Of a stretch of DNA of 64,000 bases, positions 52,639-59,812 are shown piece by piece. Below the pieces are notes generated by a model. The model worked only from the letters and a program-made list of their open reading frames with translations, was not told the origin of the DNA and ran no database searches. The number at the start of each line of letters is the position of its first letter. The stretch's first letter is position 1. This stretch comes from Gracilibacillus suaedae (GTDB taxonomy: Bacteria > Bacillota > Bacilli > Bacillales > Amphibacillaceae). The DNA is taken from assembly GCF_017599345.1 (NCBI RefSeq), contig NZ_JAGFVL010000057.1:62001-126000 (forward strand). Direction: 5' to 3'. A program made the position numbers and the translations under genes.

Positions 52639-53790
52639 ATGGCTGGAAATGAAATCAAGAAAAGTCGTTATATGCCGGGATTAGATGGGATAAGAGCGAT
52701 CGCTGTATTTGCAGTGATCGCCTACCACCTCAATTTTGAATGGGCTTCTGGAGGTTTTTTAGGTGTAGGCGTGTTTTTTGTCTTATCTGGGTATCTCATT
52801 ACAGATCTGTTGAATATGGAATGGATGAATAACGGACAGATTAATTTGCGTCATTTTTGGATCAGACGTGCTAGACGCCTTTTACCGGGACAAATCTTTG
52901 TATTGATTGTAGTGGCGGTATGGATGTTGCTGTTTTATTTTTCCCAATTAACCAATATTTGGGGTGACTTTATAGCTTCGTTTTTTTATGTTACGAATTG
53001 GTGGTTCATTTTTAATGATGTTGGCTATTTTTCTAATTTTGGTGAGCCTTCACCTCTATTACATTTCTGGTCACTGGCTGTCGAGGAGCAGTTTTATCTG
53101 GTTTGGCCATTTTTGCTCTTACTTGGACTACGTTTCGTTCATAATCGCAAGCTGCTTATTGGGTTTATCCTTGTTGGTACATTAGCTTCCGTATTAGGAA
53201 TGGCATTCTTTTATCAACCGGGATTAATGGATACAAGCAGGGTATATTTCGGGACTGATACTCGTGCGTTTGCCTTGCTGATTGGAGCGATACTTGCATT
53301 ATGCTTACCTAGCCAAATGTTTGAGGGGAGGATTGCCGATCACAAAGGTCTGCGTATTTTCTTGGATATAATTGGAGCAATTAGTTTTGTTATTTTATTT
53401 TGGATGATTTGGCAGACCAATCAGTATGAAGCTTTTCTTTACCGTGGCGGGATGGTGCTTCAGTGTATTGCTTCAGCTGTAGTTGTAGCTGCAGCGGTTC
53501 ATCCATCAACTAGGATTAGTCGCATTTTGGGGTTTAAGCTGTTACGATGGCTCGGTGTTCGTTCATATGGAATTTATATTTGGCATTACCCAGTTTTAGT
53601 TTTGTTCTTCCCGATGTCAGGTGGGGAAAATTCCATATTTCATATTTTGATACAAATTGGAATTACTCTTTTGGTCGCATCGATTTCTTGGCGATTTATC
53701 GAGCAACCAATCCGTTACGGAAAAGTAGGAAGTATATGGAGGAGAGTTGGGCGCTTCAGAAGTACAGAATACGCTACCAGTAAAAAATAA
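52639..53790 (+). CDS. Acyltransferase-3 family membrane protein
   Basis: A 383-residue protein. ATG 52639 follows GAAGGG; earlier in-frame ATGs lack a site. It starts with the family signature RYMPGLDGIRAIAVFAVIAYH (catalytic His), then FFVLSGYLIT and FWIRRARRLLP (the R/K motif), followed by about ten helices and WSLAVEEQFYLVWP. Transfers acyl groups across the membrane to wall or exopolysaccharide glycans. It lacks the SGNH domain that OatA carries at its C-terminus. The preceding gene provides one as a lipoprotein. Confidence 0.88.
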   Translation: MAGNEIKKSRYMPGLDGIRAIAVFAVIAYHLNFEWASGGFLGVGVFFVLSGYLITDLLNMEWMNNGQINLRHFWIRRARRLLPGQIFVLIVVAVWMLLFYFSQLTNIWGDFIASFFYVTNWWFIFNDVGYFSNFGEPSPLLHFWSLAVEEQFYLVWPFLLLLGLRFVHNRKLLIGFILVGTLASVLGMAFFYQPGLMDTSRVYFGTDTRAFALLIGAILALCLPSQMFEGRIADHKGLRIFLDIIGAISFVILFWMIWQTNQYEAFLYRGGMVLQCIASAVVVAAAVHPSTRISRILGFKLLRWLGVRSYGIYIWHYPVLVLFFPMSGGENSIFHILIQIGITLLVASISWRFIEQPIRYGKVGSIWRRVGRFRSTEYATSKK

Positions 53791-54137
53791 TAATACTCCT
53801 GTGCAAGGACTCTTTCAAACTGAACATTGTTAACGAATACCTGATTGAAACCTGTTAGTCTCATGTACAATCCACCCAGGATATTGACTAACAGGTTTTT
53901 TAACATTAATACTTTTAACTGGGAGATTTAAAAAAAGAATCAAGTTTTATCTTCTGTTCGATTCTCGTTTTCTAAGTCTGTGAAACATTGAAAATCAAGA
54001 CTGTAGATAAGGATTTCAGGTTAATAATAATCTTGAAACTTTTCATGGTACAAGTCTGTTATAAGTGCTGCCTCAGCGATTCACTACTATATCCCATACC
54101 ACTAAACTTGCTTGAAAATTCTTACGTGGTTATAGGA
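53791..54137. other. Intergenic stretch with terminator
   Basis: A plus-strand terminator at 53848-53902 (AAACCTGTTAGTC/GACTAACAGGTTT, then TTTTT; 25-nt loop) ends the SGNH/acyltransferase operon. From 53905 to 54137 I see no gene, ribosome site or clear repeat. Confidence 0.7.
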
Positions 54138-55301
54138 TTACTTATTCTCTTCATGTAAAGAGAAAGAACATTTAATTGAAATAAGAGCGACCACTACCGA
54201 TAATCCACCAATCCAACTTAAATGAACGATACTTGTATACTGAATAATTATTCCACCCAATGCAGATCCCAACATCATTCCGACATTCATTAATGCGGTA
54301 TTGAAACTCAACACTGTTTCAGATGACTGTGGCTTTAGGGAGACTAAATAAAATTGCTTTGCTGGCGTTGTCGTCCATGTGGCTACTCCCCAAACAGCTA
54401 ATGTGATAAATACACCAAGAGTAGTGTTCTGTGTGAATGTTAACAAAAGTAAAGCAGCGATATGAACGGATAGGCTGATAGATATCGTTCGATTTGGCCC
54501 CCATCTATCTACGGCATAGCCTCCAAAACGTGAGCCAATAAAAGCAAAAGAGCCTAAAACAAATAATGCAATACTTGTCATCTCTATAGAAAAGCCAGCC
54601 GTATGATTTAACAATGGAGCAATATAGGCAAACACCATGGTATATCCTAAAATCCAAAAAATCGTTGTCATTAAACCAGTGAGAACTCGTGTATCTTTCA
54701 AAATTTGTAACTGATGTTTAAACGGAAGTGGTTGATTTCCTTCTATCGCCGGTAATAATTTATAAAGTCCTATCAACAATAAAACTGTGCCAAGAGCAAT
54801 AATTAGGAAAATGTAATGCCAATCAAAATATCCGGCTAAAAATGTCCCGGTAGGCACTCCAAGTACTAATGAAACAGTAAAACCTGTAATTACTGTTGCC
54901 ATCGCGCTACCTCTTTTTTCAGGAACTGCAATTTGAGCAGCATAATTGGTGGCAACAACTATATATAGTCCTCCACTCAACGCCATAATAACTCTGGATA
55001 ACATAAGAAAGACAAAATTATAGCTAAAAAATGCAACTAGATTTCCTAGAATAAATAGAACGATGGCATATAAAAGCACTTTCTTACGATCAAATTTAGA
55101 AGTTAACATAACCAAGACTAGTGCTCCGATGGCATAAGATAAAGAATAAATTGTAATCAACTGACCAGCTAATGAAATAGGAACGTCCAATTCAAAAGAA
55201 ATTAGTTCTAAAATTCCAGAAACAACAAACTCTGCTGTTCCTGTTACAAAAGCCCCTAAAGCTAAAAGGATAATAATAAATTGATTTATGTGATTTTTCA
55301 T
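54138..55301 (-). CDS. DHA1-type MFS efflux transporter
   Basis: A 387-residue, 12-helix transporter of the drug:H+ antiporter-1 group (AraJ/YdhP/PbuE-like). It opens with ALGAFVTGTAEFVVSGILELI, typical for this subgroup, has the loop 2-3 motif TSKFDRKKVLLYAIV, and the antiporter motif C GVPTGTFLAGYFDWHYIF in TM5. GGGGGA precedes the ATG. Divergent from a LysR-type regulator, across a LysR-type box, so probably induced by its own substrate (drug or nucleoside-like molecule). Confidence 0.87.
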   Translation of the reverse strand: MKNHINQFIIILLALGAFVTGTAEFVVSGILELISFELDVPISLAGQLITIYSLSYAIGALVLVMLTSKFDRKKVLLYAIVLFILGNLVAFFSYNFVFLMLSRVIMALSGGLYIVVATNYAAQIAVPEKRGSAMATVITGFTVSLVLGVPTGTFLAGYFDWHYIFLIIALGTVLLLIGLYKLLPAIEGNQPLPFKHQLQILKDTRVLTGLMTTIFWILGYTMVFAYIAPLLNHTAGFSIEMTSIALFVLGSFAFIGSRFGGYAVDRWGPNRTISISLSVHIAALLLLTFTQNTTLGVFITLAVWGVATWTTTPAKQFYLVSLKPQSSETVLSFNTALMNVGMMLGSALGGIIIQYTSIVHLSWIGGLSVVVALISIKCSFSLHEENK

Positions 55302-55353
55302 TTTGTATATTCCCCCTTGATTTGAACACTGTCTTTATTGTAAGGACTGTGTT

Positions 55354-55374
55354 AATATAAGTAAAATTGATATT
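55354..55374. promoter_or_regulatory. LysR-type box between divergent MFS and regulator genes
   Basis: AATAT-N11-ATATT (T-N11-A core with dyad symmetry) in the 100-bp divergent promoter region. Confidence 0.55.
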
Positions 55375-55401
55375 TTTAATGTGGGAGATGAGTAAAAACT
55401 C

Positions 55402-56271
55402 ATGACTATTGTTCGTTTTGAAATTATTGCAAAAGTAGTTGAGCTGGGGAGCTTTACTGCAACAGCTGAAAAGTTAAATATGACGCAATCAGCAGTAAGT
55501 CATGCTGTAGCTAGTTTAGAATCTGAATTAGCTGTCCCCCTGTTAATACGTGACCGTAGAAAAGGAATAACACTGACAGAAGTTGGGCAAAAAGTCCTTC
55601 CTCATATGAGAGAAATATTGAAAAGAATGGAGAGTATTAATCAAGAAATTGCCTTAGCAACTAATTTAGAGACCGGAATCATTCGTATTGGTACGTTTGC
55701 AAGTGCTTCTTCCTGCTTATTACCTAAATTGCTATCCAAGTTCCAGAAGAAATATCCTAGAATCGAATTCAAGTTTTACGAAGGAACCTATGAAGAAATA
55801 ATAGAGTGGCTGAGTTCAGGTATTATCGATATTGGATTTGTTGTAAAAGGAAAATCAAACCCAGATTTCGATTTGGTACCTTTAATTAAAGACAATATGG
55901 TGGTAGCTTATCATCCAGATCATCAATTCCATACCAAGGAAACAGTGAGTATGAAGGATTTAATGGATCAGTCTTTTATTATGCCGACAGGAATGTACCA
56001 ATCTCACGTAGAAGAGTTATTTGAAGATGCACAAATGAAACCTTCTATCCGTTTTGAAGTGCGTGACTGTACAACGATTGCCAATATGGTGCAAGAAGGA
56101 CTCGGTGTTACTATTGGTCCAGAATTATTTTTAAAGACGCAGAAAAACATAAAAATTAGTAAACTAAATATTAAAAACAACCGTGAAGTGGCACTTGCTT
56201 GTCAATCTATTGAGAATTCTTCTCCCGCAGTAAAGGAATTCCTTCATGTGGCAAAAGATGTTTTTGAATAA
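55402..56271 (+). CDS. LysR-family transcriptional regulator
   Basis: A 289-residue regulator. The N-terminal winged HTH (about 1-60) reads LGSFTATAEKLNMTQSAVSHAVASLE. The effector domain (about 88-289) is of the type-2 periplasmic-binding fold, beginning IIRIGTFASASSCLLPKLL. CzcR/YwfK-like subgroup. Likely activates the divergent MFS gene. A five-codon mini-frame (ATGAGTAAAAACTCATGA) overlaps the start codon and might tune translation. Confidence 0.88.
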   Translation: MTIVRFEIIAKVVELGSFTATAEKLNMTQSAVSHAVASLESELAVPLLIRDRRKGITLTEVGQKVLPHMREILKRMESINQEIALATNLETGIIRIGTFASASSCLLPKLLSKFQKKYPRIEFKFYEGTYEEIIEWLSSGIIDIGFVVKGKSNPDFDLVPLIKDNMVVAYHPDHQFHTKETVSMKDLMDQSFIMPTGMYQSHVEELFEDAQMKPSIRFEVRDCTTIANMVQEGLGVTIGPELFLKTQKNIKISKLNIKNNREVALACQSIENSSPAVKEFLHVAKDVFE

Positions 56272-56310
56272 GCTGTGTCGTTTACCTAGTGGATATTTTT
56301 ACAAATAAGA

Positions 56311-56436
56311 ATGGCTTTATTCATTGGATTTGTTTTTTTGATATATGCCTATATTATTGTGACAAACTTTTTGGAGGTTGTTATATTTGGTAGAGATCAA
56401 CAATTAAATCTGTTTTTGTTGATTAGTATATTATAA
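56311..56436 (+). CDS. Possible 41-residue membrane peptide
   Basis: ATG 56311 opens MALFIGFVFLIYAYIIVTNF and then a second hydrophobic stretch, ending at TAA 56436. No ribosome site precedes it, so it could equally be a fragment of a lost membrane-protein gene. The 56272-56650 gap also has an imperfect 23-bp inverted repeat at about 56440-56492 (GTAAGTGTAAAATA ... TATTTTACGCTTAC). Confidence 0.25.
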   Translation: MALFIGFVFLIYAYIIVTNFLEVVIFGRDQQLNLFLLISIL

Positions 56437-56570
56437 AAGTAAGTGTAAAATAGTCTACATCTATTCTTTGGTGTGGATTATTTTACGCTTACCGAATTTG
56501 GAACTGAAATGTATAAATTAACAGACACTATCTACATAATTCAATCATTACTATCGGAAAGGATATTCGG

Positions 56571-56616
56571 AAATTATTTACTAATCTAGCTTGTGCAAGA
56601 TTAGTAAATAATTTTT
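56571..56616 (+). terminator. Strong terminator-like hairpin before the zinc island
   Basis: AAATTATTTACTAATCT/AGATTAGTAAATAATTT, perfect 17-bp stem, followed by TTATAA. It insulates the zinc island from the LysR region. Confidence 0.75.
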
Positions 56617-56650
56617 ATAAAAAAGGTAATCATAAGATCATACATTTTAT

Positions 56651-56671
56651 AAATCGTAACCATTACTATTT
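56651..56671. promoter_or_regulatory. Zur box 1 (imperfect)
   Basis: AATCGTAACCATTACTATTT resembles the Zur consensus AATCGTAATNATTACGATT and the two better copies at 58537 and 59770. It lies before the 22-codon frame and the ferredoxin/SufU/Zur genes, so it may control them. Confidence 0.6.
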
Positions 56672-56738
56672 ACGCCCGAGGTCTAATGGATTTATTCTGG
56701 ATAGTAGAATTTATGCTTCATATAAAGGAGTGCTTTCA

Positions 56739-56807
56739 GTGAGTATAAATAACATATATGAACAATGTGTTGCTAAGAGCAAGGAGCTAAAAGTAAAGCG
56801 AGATTAA
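56739..56807 (+). pseudogene. 22-codon frame behind Zur box 1, possibly a truncated gene
   Basis: GTG 56739 stands 8 nt after AAAGGAG and opens a 22-residue frame ending CVAKSKELKVKRD. The AKSKELKVKR portion recalls the start of the alternative, zinc-independent ribosomal protein S14 genes that Zur often controls (MAKKS...KR), but the match is short. It may be the stub of such a gene, a leader peptide, or chance. The ribosome site itself is good. Confidence 0.3.
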
Positions 56808-56893
56808 TAATGTTGTAAACAGACTACAAATTCCATAAAACGGTTAAGTCTATAACCAGATGAAATTAATGATAATGTTTGGAGGTTTTTGTA

Positions 56894-57280
56894 ATGACAA
56901 CATGGGATTTGAGAAATACGAAGCATCATCTCTTTATCTGCAACGGTAGTACTTGTAATCAGAATGGAGCAGAGGAATTAACACAAACCCTTCGAAAAGA
57001 AATTGCAGACCGAGATCTAGATGATACCATTCATACAACACGAACAAGGTGTAATGGAAGATGCCAAGATAAGTGTGTTGTTATCGACTATCCAAAAGGA
57101 ACATGGTACAAGGATTTGCAACCAAAGGATTCGCCCCACTTTATTAATTCACTTCTTGTCGATGAGAATTATACAGAAAAAGTAAGCCATATCTTTCGAG
57201 GCCAATGTTTCGAACGTACGCCAGGTATATCTACAGGAGTTTCTAAAGACAAAGAACGAGTGCTTAGAGTATCAAAATGA
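56894..57280 (+). CDS. Thioredoxin-like [2Fe-2S] ferredoxin-domain protein
   Basis: A 128-residue protein; ATG 56894 is 8 nt from GGAGG. Residues 5-90 form a thioredoxin-like ferredoxin: HHLFICNGSTCNQNGAEEL supplies two Cys and TRTRCNGRCQDKCVV the others. This is the layout of the (2Fe-2S) ferredoxin domain found alone or on CbiX/NuoE-type proteins (cobalamin-precorrin or respiratory context). The basic C-terminal tail (residues 100-128) is variable. It heads a stretch containing a SufU paralogue and Zur, so it may handle Fe-S or metal chemistry during zinc limitation. Confidence 0.82.
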   Translation: MTTWDLRNTKHHLFICNGSTCNQNGAEELTQTLRKEIADRDLDDTIHTTRTRCNGRCQDKCVVIDYPKGTWYKDLQPKDSPHFINSLLVDENYTEKVSHIFRGQCFERTPGISTGVSKDKERVLRVSK

Positions 57281-57351
57281 AAGGCTAATAATTTGCTTTC
57301 AGTGAAATAAAGAAAGCTGATTGGACACTCACAATGAAGGGAGAGTTCACA

Positions 57352-57792
57352 ATGCTTGATAACTTGTACCGAACAGTGATTATGGACCATTATAAATATA
57401 AGAGAAATTTTGAAGAATTAAAAGGTGAAAATATTGTAAGAGTTCATTATAAAAATCCGACTTGTGGCGATGTTATGACTTTGTTTTTGGATCTTGAAGA
57501 TGCCCGTGTAAGGAGAGCAGCGTTTCTTGGCGAAGGTTGTAGTATTAGCATGGCTTCTGCATCTATGATGACCGAATTGATCGAAAATAAACCATTAAAA
57601 GAAGTTGCTTCTCTAAGGAAAGGATTTGAAGATTTAATCCGACATGGAGAAGAACCAGAAAAGATTGATTTGGGTGATAGTTTATCGTTGCAAGGAGTCC
57701 ATCCGTTAAAAGCAAGACATAATTGCGCATTAATGACTTGGCAAGCTTTAGATAAAGCATTAAAAAACACAAAAGAGTACACTACATTCTAG
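57352..57792 (+). CDS. SufU-type Fe-S assembly/sulfurtransferase protein (paralogue)
   Basis: A 146-residue IscU/NifU-N-fold protein of the Firmicutes SufU subgroup. ATG 57352 is preceded by AAGGGAGAG. The three conserved Cys are in NPTCGDVM, GEGCSISMAS and RHNCALMTW, and the Gly/Ser loop with Asp is intact. SufU is a zinc-dependent partner of SufS cysteine desulfurase. The suf operon is not here, so this is probably a second copy. Its place beside Zur suggests a role under zinc stress. Confidence 0.87.
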   Translation: MLDNLYRTVIMDHYKYKRNFEELKGENIVRVHYKNPTCGDVMTLFLDLEDARVRRAAFLGEGCSISMASASMMTELIENKPLKEVASLRKGFEDLIRHGEEPEKIDLGDSLSLQGVHPLKARHNCALMTWQALDKALKNTKEYTTF

Positions 57793-57896
57793 TTATTCCA
57801 TTAAGGTTAATCTACTAGCTTTTAATACAATTTACAGAATGTGTTGAAAAGTTAAAGTTTCCGATAAGCAGGTTAATAGTAAGGAGGAGATTTTTA

Positions 57897-58310
57897 ATGA
57901 ATATTACTGTTGCATTGAATAGGCTGGAAAAGAAAGGATATAAAAATACAAGAAAAAGAGAAAGAATGCTAAAAATATTCATTAAAGAAAATCGATATTT
58001 ATCTGCCAAAGGTATCTTTAAGTTAATTGTTGAGGATTATCCCTATTTAAGTGTAGATACGATATACCGTAATATAAAAATATTTGAAGAACTGGATATT
58101 ATAGAGTCAACCGAACTAAGTGGAGAGAAACATTATCGCTTTAAATGTTCATCTGACCATCATCATCATATTATTTGTACCGATTGCGGTGCAGTGGAAA
58201 AAATAGAAATGTGTCCAATGGATGCTATCACGGATACTCCAGAAGGGTTTACAATTACACACCATAAATTTGAGATTTATGGTTATTGTGATGAATGTAG
58301 ATCCTTATAG
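57897..58310 (+). CDS. zur: Zinc uptake regulator of the Fur family
   Basis: A 137-residue Fur-family repressor. The winged HTH (about 1-80) reads YLSAKGIFKLIVEDYPYLSVDTIYRNIKIFEEL. The dimerisation domain has the regulatory His cluster SSDHHHHIICTDC and two structural CxxC-type motifs (CTDC and CDEC). The genes around it (ZinT, ZnuACB) and the three Zur boxes make zinc the cofactor rather than iron or manganese. GGAGGAG precedes the ATG. When zinc-loaded it should repress the downstream uptake genes. Confidence 0.9.
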   Translation: MNITVALNRLEKKGYKNTRKRERMLKIFIKENRYLSAKGIFKLIVEDYPYLSVDTIYRNIKIFEELDIIESTELSGEKHYRFKCSSDHHHHIICTDCGAVEKIEMCPMDAITDTPEGFTITHHKFEIYGYCDECRSL

Positions 58311-58369
58311 TTTCATATTTTAATAGAAATTTTTATCACGGTGCTAAATGTCTATAAAACCCTCACTTC

Positions 58370-58436
58370 AAGATTCAAGTAACACAAGGATAAGTTTAGT
58401 GACAACAGACGCTAACAACTTGATCATAGTCTCACT
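58370..58436 (+). repeat. Dispersed intergenic repeat, copy C
   Basis: Begins CCCTCACTTCAAGATTCAAG and includes GGATAAGTTTAG and ACGCTAACAACTTGATCA. Most similar to copy A (3190). It lies between zur and the ZinT-like gene. Confidence 0.55.
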
Positions 58437-58504
58437 TTATGTAAAAAAATGTATAAAAACATCATTGAAATTGGAATGTCTTAATTTTTTTAGGTCTAAA
58501 ATTC

Positions 58505-58557
58505 TTGACAGAGAAGAGTAGCAAGTGTTATTATTCAAAAACGTAATCATTACGATT
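58505..58557 (+). promoter_or_regulatory. Zinc-regulated promoter with Zur box 2
   Basis: TTGACA (58505), a 17-bp spacer and TTATTA (58528), then AACGTAATCATTACGATTT (58539-58557), a near-perfect Zur palindrome over the start-site region. Confidence 0.8.
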
Positions 58558-58590
58558 TACCAAATATATGTATAGGAGAGGAAAGAAAAA

Positions 58591-59595
58591 ATGAAAAGAT
58601 TACTTACTAGTTTATCAATCTTATTGTTAATTAGTTTCTACCTAACAGCTTGTCAAGGTTCAGAAGGTGAGCAAGTAGATGGAACAGAGGAAGGAGAACA
58701 AGAAGTACATACAGATGAGGAACATGATCATCATGAAGATGAAGAAGAAAATATTGAAGCACCAGAAGGCATTGAAATCAAAGGAGTTGCCGACCACTAT
58801 CATACAGGAGATACAATTGAGCTAACTGCAGTATTAGAGGAAGATTCAGAGTTCGATCATTGGCACTGGTATAGTAGAGAAAGTGAAGACGCTGAATGGG
58901 AAGTTGTTTCAGGACAAGAGACAGAAACGTTTACAGGAGAAGCGACAGTAAACGGCTTAGAAATTAAAGCTGTTTTATTCGACGATGATCACGAGCCTAG
59001 TGTTCAGTCCGCACCAGTTGAAGTTATCATTGATGATCATCATGGACATGATGAAGCAAGCCAACAAATCTATGAAGGTTATTTTGAAGATAGTCAAGTA
59101 GAAGATCGTGAATTGTCTGATTGGGAAGGAGATTGGCAATCGGTTTATCCATATCTTTTATCTGGAGATTTAGACGAAGTGTTTGAACATAAAGCAGAAG
59201 ATGGTGATATGACAGCAGAAGAGTACAAAGAGTACTACACTGTTGGTTACGAAACTGATGTCGAGCGCATTATTATTGAGGATGGTCAGGTAACCTTTTT
59301 TGAAAATGGGAATGAATCTTCAGGAGAATACGAATCAGATGGTTACGAGATTCTCACTTATGAAGCAGGTAATAGAGGGGTTCGATTTATATTTGAATTA
59401 GTGGATGGATCAGATGAAATGCCTCAGTACATTCAGTTTAGTGATCATAATATATTCCCGGTTGATTCTCATCATTTTCACTTATATTGGGGAGATGATC
59501 GTGAAGAACTGTTAGAGGAAGTTACGAATTGGCCAACGTATTATCCTTCCGATTTAGATAAGGATGGAATCGTTCAGGAAATGCTAGCACATTAA
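58591..59595 (+). CDS. ZinT-like zinc-binding lipoprotein with N-terminal His/Trp-rich module
   Basis: A 334-residue lipoprotein: lipobox LTAC (Cys21), an acidic His-rich linker (about 25-58), then an Ig-like module of about 90 residues (61-153) with ADHYHTGD, DHWHWYSRES, LFDDDHE and IIDDHHGHD. The same module occurs twice in the next gene. The C-terminal part (about 157-334) is a ZinT domain: YEGYFEDSQVEDRELSDWEG, the TAEEYKEYY motif and the ligand pair FSDHNIFPVDSHHFHLYWG. ZinT delivers zinc to the ZnuA importer. A Zur box lies upstream. In streptococcal AdcA, ZinT is fused to ZnuA; here they are separate but share an added domain. Confidence 0.87.
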   Translation: MKRLLTSLSILLLISFYLTACQGSEGEQVDGTEEGEQEVHTDEEHDHHEDEEENIEAPEGIEIKGVADHYHTGDTIELTAVLEEDSEFDHWHWYSRESEDAEWEVVSGQETETFTGEATVNGLEIKAVLFDDDHEPSVQSAPVEVIIDDHHGHDEASQQIYEGYFEDSQVEDRELSDWEGDWQSVYPYLLSGDLDEVFEHKAEDGDMTAEEYKEYYTVGYETDVERIIIEDGQVTFFENGNESSGEYESDGYEILTYEAGNRGVRFIFELVDGSDEMPQYIQFSDHNIFPVDSHHFHLYWGDDREELLEEVTNWPTYYPSDLDKDGIVQEMLAH

Positions 59596-59769
59596 TTATT
59601 TGAACGGTGTTAATTGTCGTTAAGAAAATGTGAGAATAATAGGTGCAAATATCCTTGTAAGATTTTCTCTAACCTTAAGCGATGAACAAATCCTTGCTGA
59701 AGGAAGTTTTACTTAAAAAAGAATAACAAAGTGGGGACCGAATATAAAAAAGGTATTTTTTTAGCGTTT

Positions 59770-59790
59770 AAATCGTAATCATTACGTATA
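59770..59790. promoter_or_regulatory. Zur box 3 in front of znuA
   Basis: AATCGTAATCATTACGTATA, 23 bp before the znuA ATG. The core matches box 2 exactly (CGTAATCATTACG). Confidence 0.82.
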
Positions 59791-59812
59791 AAGTAATGTA
59801 AGGAGAATGATA

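Noticed and set aside
56894-57792. nif or cobalamin cluster
   Set aside because: Only the ferredoxin-domain and SufU-like genes are present. No other pathway genes accompany them, while zur and znu genes do.
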